64,000 nucleotides of DNA from positions 62,001 to 126,000 of the IMG/VR virus record IMGVR_UViG_3300008259_003217; one strand, 5' to 3'. Positions 60,387 to 64,000 of the stretch are shown here, one piece after another (position 1 is the first letter of the stretch; each line of letters opens with the position of its first letter). This stretch comes from a virus. The notes beneath the pieces were generated by a model, which saw only the letters and a program-made list of their open reading frames with translations, ran no database searches and was not told the DNA's origin. Made by a program: the position numbers and the translations under genes.

Positions 60387-62471
60387 ATGGAGTTAATAAA
60401 GATATTATCCGAAACGGTAGTTAAAAATATTAAAAGAAAAGATCTTTTATCGGAAGCTATGTCTGAAAAAGTTATCAAACAAATGATTGATAAATTTAGT
60501 GGTGAGACAGAGGGGGACCCAAACCCACCAACTGAGGATTATGTTAGAGAACTCATTTCAGATTTTGAAAGATTTAAACAAGCTTTTCCACCGGATAGAA
60601 GAGATATCGTACAATACACATATAACGATTTAAAAACAACAGTAGAGGAGTATAAGAAAAAACAAGAAGCTAAAAAAGCGTCTACAGAAACTTTTAAAGC
60701 TTTTATGGACAAAAATAAAGGAGCGGATATTAATCAAGTTAAGGCTAATTTTAAAGCTTTCGATATGGTTAAAGACGTATTACCAGCAAAAGAACAAAAT
60801 ATTTTAAATTATACCGATGTTGATCTAAATGATCTGATACAAAACCAATTCGTACCATTAATGGTCATGAAGAGAAAAATAAAAGATCTTGAACAAATGG
60901 ATCCTAGAGTATCATCACAGATACTTAAAATGCCAAAAGAAAGACTACAACAGGTATTAAACGATAAGTTTAAAGAGATTGTGGTTAGTGTTGGTTGGAA
61001 AAAATTCGCAACTGAAAATCCAGAATTAACCCCTGAAATTGTCTTACCAAGACTTGAAGCTTACGCCACCGCTTATTCAAAAATACCATTCAACACTAAA
61101 CCGTTAATGTTAATGACATTTGATGAATTCGAACATATTGTTGATGCTTTACCTGTGGACGAAGAGGATGAAACGAAAGTAGGTATTGACCTGGATGATA
61201 TCAAAACAATATATGAAGATGATGAATTATTAGTATTTTTACCAACAATAAAAAATGAATGTATCAGAATTAGAAAAAAATACGCACCTAACTCAAGTTG
61301 GTGTACATCCTGGGATAGAGCGGGTAACTACTATTACAATTACAGATTAAAACAAAATTTAACGTTATATTACGTAATTGATTTAACACAACCAGCAAAC
61401 TATAGAACACACCCAAATCACGCTGGTGTTGTCCTTGTTGATAGATATGGTGATAAAAGATTGGCTGACGCTACTAACTCAGGACGATGGTCCGGAGGTC
61501 AAACAGTTAGTTGGAATGAAATCACCGAAAAGTTCCCACTACTAAAAGGTAAGGAGGATTTATTTAAACCATTACCAATTAGTGATGAGGATAGGGAACA
61601 TATGAATAGAATTGAGAGTGCTAGAGTTAGTACTGACGCTATTAAAGAATTAGGGTCTGAAGCTGAAGCTGAATTGTGGTTAGAATTGGTTGGTCCAGAT
61701 TTGAGTAATAGAAGTGGTGGTTCTGAAATTTACAAGAATCTAACACCAGAACTTAAAAAGAAATACATTGGTTTAAGTTTACCGTTAAACGCTCAAATGG
61801 TTCAGGATTCAGAACCAGATGTAGTCGCTTATTATTTGAGAGAAAAAGTAAAACAATTTGAAAATAAATCATTAAAGGAATTAACCGAGTTAGATATCGC
61901 TCTCATCAATAGTCCGTTAATGAAAAAACACAAAGAAAAAATTAGAGAAATATACACAAAGGAAATTGAATTTGGTATTGACGAACAATTTGGTGGATCA
62001 TCTTTAGAAATAAGTTACCCATCAAACATTAACGCTAAATTTTCCGCTATATTTGGATTGGAAAAATTATTTGCTAGTGTTAAAGATAAAACCAAAATAA
62101 CATATGTTTCACTTGAGAATACAAGTAAGGGATCCCTATATCTTGATTTACCAAACGAGATAGCTCAATTTACCAACTTACAAATGTTAATTGTTGACAA
62201 TTATATCAAATCAATTCCAGAAGCTATCGGACAATGTAAGTTTTTAGTTTTCTTAAACTTATTGAATTGTCCTAGATTGACAAAACTACCAAAATCAATT
62301 GTTAATTTAACTTGTTTGGAGTTTTTATCAACATCCGGATCCGGGATTGATGAAAATAGTATACCTGAATCAGCTAAACAATATTTTATTGAGGATGAAT
62401 TTATGGGTTATGTACAACCTAATTTCCCACCAGAGATGAAACAACACTGTCCAGCAACCTTTGACTTTTAA
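60387..62471 (+). CDS. Leucine-rich-repeat protein with WCTS domain and LxE leader
   Basis: 694 residues. N-terminus MELIKILSETVVKNIKRKDL then LSEA holds (I/L)-x-E sites (L7-S8-E9, L21-S22-E23), like capsid-targeting leaders. After a helical domain (about 25-270) comes PNSSWCTSWDRAGNYYYNYR then LTLYYVIDL (about 301-340), a beta domain with a W-C-T-(S/A) motif seen in large phage proteins but without known activity. The C-terminus (about 565-670) has leucine-rich repeats (LPNEIAQFTNLQMLIVDNYI; LPKSIVNLTCLEFLSTSG). Could be an effector packaged with DNA, or an intracellular regulator. A virion role is inference. Confidence 0.58.
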   Translation: MELIKILSETVVKNIKRKDLLSEAMSEKVIKQMIDKFSGETEGDPNPPTEDYVRELISDFERFKQAFPPDRRDIVQYTYNDLKTTVEEYKKKQEAKKASTETFKAFMDKNKGADINQVKANFKAFDMVKDVLPAKEQNILNYTDVDLNDLIQNQFVPLMVMKRKIKDLEQMDPRVSSQILKMPKERLQQVLNDKFKEIVVSVGWKKFATENPELTPEIVLPRLEAYATAYSKIPFNTKPLMLMTFDEFEHIVDALPVDEEDETKVGIDLDDIKTIYEDDELLVFLPTIKNECIRIRKKYAPNSSWCTSWDRAGNYYYNYRLKQNLTLYYVIDLTQPANYRTHPNHAGVVLVDRYGDKRLADATNSGRWSGGQTVSWNEITEKFPLLKGKEDLFKPLPISDEDREHMNRIESARVSTDAIKELGSEAEAELWLELVGPDLSNRSGGSEIYKNLTPELKKKYIGLSLPLNAQMVQDSEPDVVAYYLREKVKQFENKSLKELTELDIALINSPLMKKHKEKIREIYTKEIEFGIDEQFGGSSLEISYPSNINAKFSAIFGLEKLFASVKDKTKITYVSLENTSKGSLYLDLPNEIAQFTNLQMLIVDNYIKSIPEAIGQCKFLVFLNLLNCPRLTKLPKSIVNLTCLEFLSTSGSGIDENSIPESAKQYFIEDEFMGYVQPNFPPEMKQHCPATFDF

Positions 62472-62477
62472 TTATAT

Positions 62478-62762
62478 ATGAAAAACGTAGACATCGAGAT
62501 TTATATCTCAAATCTAATTAGGTTCTTTGAAACTAACCCAAATGACCTATTAATACTAATTGGTGAAATCCAGAAAGAGGAATTTTACACAAAATTGAGG
62601 GAAAAATCGGAAGATAACCACAAAAAAGGTTTGGATATAATTTTAACCAGGGAACAAATTATTAATATCGTTGTTGAAATGAAAATACCACAAATTAATG
62701 ACCATTCTGAGGTTAGTAAACTGGTAATGAAAACAAAATTTGGTGATATAATAATGAATTAA
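62478..62762 (+). CDS. Small helical hypothetical protein
   Basis: 94 residues, helical (MKNVDIEIYISNLIRFFETN; GEIQKEEFYTKLREKSEDN; ILTREQIINIVVEM). Starts 6 nt after the leucine-rich-repeat gene. Not recognised; perhaps its partner. Confidence 0.5.
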   Translation: MKNVDIEIYISNLIRFFETNPNDLLILIGEIQKEEFYTKLREKSEDNHKKGLDIILTREQIINIVVEMKIPQINDHSEVSKLVMKTKFGDIIMN

Positions 62763-62772
62763 TTTAAAAAAA

Positions 62773-62803
62773 TTTGTTTATACCAAAAAAACCCTTATAT
62801 TTG
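62773..62803 (+). promoter_or_regulatory. Bacteroidetes-type promoter
   Basis: TTTG (62773-62776), 19-nt spacer with A tract and CCC, TATATTTG (62796-62803), 27 nt before the ATG at 62831. Confidence 0.75.
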
Positions 62804-62830
62804 TGTTATTATTAATCTAAATTAAATAAC

Positions 62831-63586
62831 ATGATCTACACCCCAGAATTAATCAAACAAGTAGCTCCATCAGTATTCGCTACATCAGCGTCACCAAAAA
62901 TGACAAGTCGATACAAATTTGTACCGACAGATCAAATCATTGAATTTTTTGATCGTGAAGGGTGGAAAGTATCTTCAGTTAAACAAAGTGGTCGAGGAAT
63001 TCATTCCCTACATGAGTTAAGACTTCGAAATGGTGAATTACCTAAAGTTGGTGATACCCTTGTTGAAGCTGTGATTAGAAACTCACACAACGGTATGTCC
63101 GCTCTATCAATTACATCTGGACTACACCGATTAGTTTGTAGTAACGGATTGATTGTACCCACCTCAGTAGCTGACAGATTTGACGTTAGACATACAGGGT
63201 TTGAGTTCGATGATGTTAAAAAGTTAACTGAGAGCTTCTCCAAAAGACTACCTAGAATCCAACAGTCAATTGATAGAATGATGGAAAGAGAATTAACTCT
63301 AGAAGAAAAGATTGACTTTGCTATGAAATCATCTAAATTTAGATGGAATACCGGATCAAAACCGACAGACTTGGATATTATGGACTTGTTAACACCAAAT
63401 AGATCTGAGGACGAAGGTGATGATCTTTGGAAGGTGTTCAATGTTGTTCAGGAGAAGTTTGTTCGTGGTGGGGTTGGATATAAGTCAAACTCCGGTCGAC
63501 GAACCAAACTTAGAGGTATTAAAAATATCTTACAGAACAATCACATAAACACAAAACTCTGGGAAACCGCTGAGGAAATGATTTAA
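62831..63586 (+). CDS. DUF932-like protein
   Basis: 251 residues. Features of the phage/plasmid DUF932 family: FVPTDQIIEFFDREGWKVSS near the start, HELRLRNGE, EAVIRNSHNGMSALSITSGL and HRLVCSNGLIV. The family is widespread on phages and plasmids and its function is not settled. Transcribed from a host-type promoter, so likely early. Followed by a GC-rich hairpin. Confidence 0.7.
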   Translation: MIYTPELIKQVAPSVFATSASPKMTSRYKFVPTDQIIEFFDREGWKVSSVKQSGRGIHSLHELRLRNGELPKVGDTLVEAVIRNSHNGMSALSITSGLHRLVCSNGLIVPTSVADRFDVRHTGFEFDDVKKLTESFSKRLPRIQQSIDRMMERELTLEEKIDFAMKSSKFRWNTGSKPTDLDIMDLLTPNRSEDEGDDLWKVFNVVQEKFVRGGVGYKSNSGRRTKLRGIKNILQNNHINTKLWETAEEMI

Positions 63587-63592
63587 ATATAA

Positions 63593-63614
63593 GTGGGGGG
63601 GTAAAACCCCCCAC
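63593..63614 (+). terminator. GC-rich hairpin after the DUF932 gene
   Basis: GTGGGGGG (63593-63600) pairs with CCCCCCAC (63607-63614) around GTAAAA. No real T run follows, so it may be an attenuator or mRNA stabiliser rather than a full terminator. The strongest G/C run in this AT-rich window. Confidence 0.6.
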
Positions 63615-63629
63615 CTTTAATCGAATACA

Positions 63630-63950
63630 ATGTTTAAACGAGAAGAAGAATTCATTAAAAAACTTGAGGAGAATACTGGTAAGGTACATTCTGTAATACA
63701 TTACTTAGATCCAGTTAAAATAACTCCAGTTATGTTGATGGAAAGAAAATATACCATTAAACATCTCGATGGATATTCTTTAAACGGTACCATGTATCAC
63801 GATGAAGCTTCGTTTATATCACCATCCGGGTTTCTAATATATTTATCCAAAAGTAGAGATGAGGATATTTATCAAATGAAGATTATTTATAGAACTGATC
63901 AATTTGATGAGGTTAGTCTCTTCATTAAAAATTTAACAAAATTAAAATAA
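63630..63950 (+). CDS. Hypothetical protein
   Basis: 106 residues, not recognised. Reads as a beta-sheet domain (YTIKHLDGYSLNGTMYHDEA; FISPSGFLIYLSKSRDEDIY) after a helical start (MFKREEEFIKKLEENTGKVH). No membrane segment. The next gene starts 1 nt after its stop. Confidence 0.5.
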   Translation: MFKREEEFIKKLEENTGKVHSVIHYLDPVKITPVMLMERKYTIKHLDGYSLNGTMYHDEASFISPSGFLIYLSKSRDEDIYQMKIIYRTDQFDEVSLFIKNLTKLK

Positions 63951-63951
63951 A

Positions 63952-64000
63952 ATGGAAATTAGTAGCGTTGACTTACAGGAAAAAATAAACTCTGGTGAAA
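63952..64000 (+). CDS. Partial gene start, possibly thioredoxin
   Basis: ATG at 63952 opens MEISSVDLQEKINSGE and runs off the window. The opening resembles thioredoxin-family N-termini (a short strand, then a helix with E-x-I-x-S-G). A thioredoxin would suit the RTPR-type reductase at 11386, but 16 residues are too few to be sure. Confidence 0.3.
   Translation, partial: MEISSVDLQEKINSGE

Noticed and set aside
1-64000. tRNA genes, CRISPR arrays and insertion sequences
   Set aside because: Intergenic gaps are short and AT-rich; I saw no cloverleaf with a T-loop, no regularly spaced repeats and no transposase motifs.

Overview
The window reads as a contiguous stretch of the genome of a T4-like tailed phage (myovirus type) that probably infects a Bacteroidota (Flavobacteriia-like) host. 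T4-type landmarks are a GPW/gp25 baseplate protein, a gp6-like wedge protein, a gp32-like single-strand binding protein, UvsX, a gp41/DnaB helicase, a primase, a gp46/gp47 nuclease pair and a FEN-type RNase H. Host clues are several TTTG-N19/20-TAnnTTTG promoters (the Bacteroidetes housekeeping consensus), a Bacteroidetes-type RpoD-like sigma factor, SprB repeats, a DUF5522 protein, an Hc1-like histone, and A-rich start contexts almost without Shine-Dalgarno sequences. The DNA is strongly AT-rich and densely coding, with many ATGA or 1-nt start/stop overlaps. I saw no tRNA, CRISPR array, integrase or insertion sequence.

Layout. 1-4.6 kb: 3' part of a baseplate-hub-like protein and two small genes. 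4.7-13.3 kb: replication and nucleotide metabolism (ssb, a glycosyltransferase, uvsX, a DUF4338/DruA-like gene, FEN nuclease, dnaB helicase, class II ribonucleotide reductase, DUF5522). 13.6-31.8 kb: baseplate and tail (gp25, gp6, a 1916-aa protein with an internal hydrophobic block, five more structural proteins, an SprB-repeat protein). 31.8-38.7 kb: tail fibres and a second glycosyltransferase. 38.7-41.5 kb: RuvC-like nuclease, then two adhesin-like genes on the minus strand. 41.6-50.4 kb: primase, PD-(D/E)XK nuclease, small genes, gp47, gp46 and sigma factor. 50.4-54.5 kb: small genes, a conserved membrane protein, amidase endolysin and two spanin-like proteins. 54.5-64 kb: candidate internal virion proteins, an early-looking block with the Hc1-like histone, DnaJ, a leucine-rich-repeat protein, a DUF932 protein and the start of what may be a thioredoxin.

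Three promoter classes can be read by eye: TTGACA-N17-TATNNT (upstream of ssb, the Hc1-like gene and the 694-aa gene), TTTG-N19/20-TAnnTTTG (upstream of primase, three small-gene or DUF932 units), and a TATTTATNAATA box resembling the T4 late promoter upstream of virion and lysis genes. The 99-bp divergent gap at 41470-41568 carries the late-like box facing the adhesins and the host-type promoter facing primase, which suggests temporal assignment of the two classes.

Most distinctive is the host-recognition region at 26-41 kb. Bacteroidetes surface-adhesin modules (SprB repeats, a BspA/DUF285-like domain), Pro-Thr hinges and paralogous small modules are spread over adjacent fibre genes on both strands, which looks like a recombining adhesin array. 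All functional assignments come from motif reading by eye; no database search was run.
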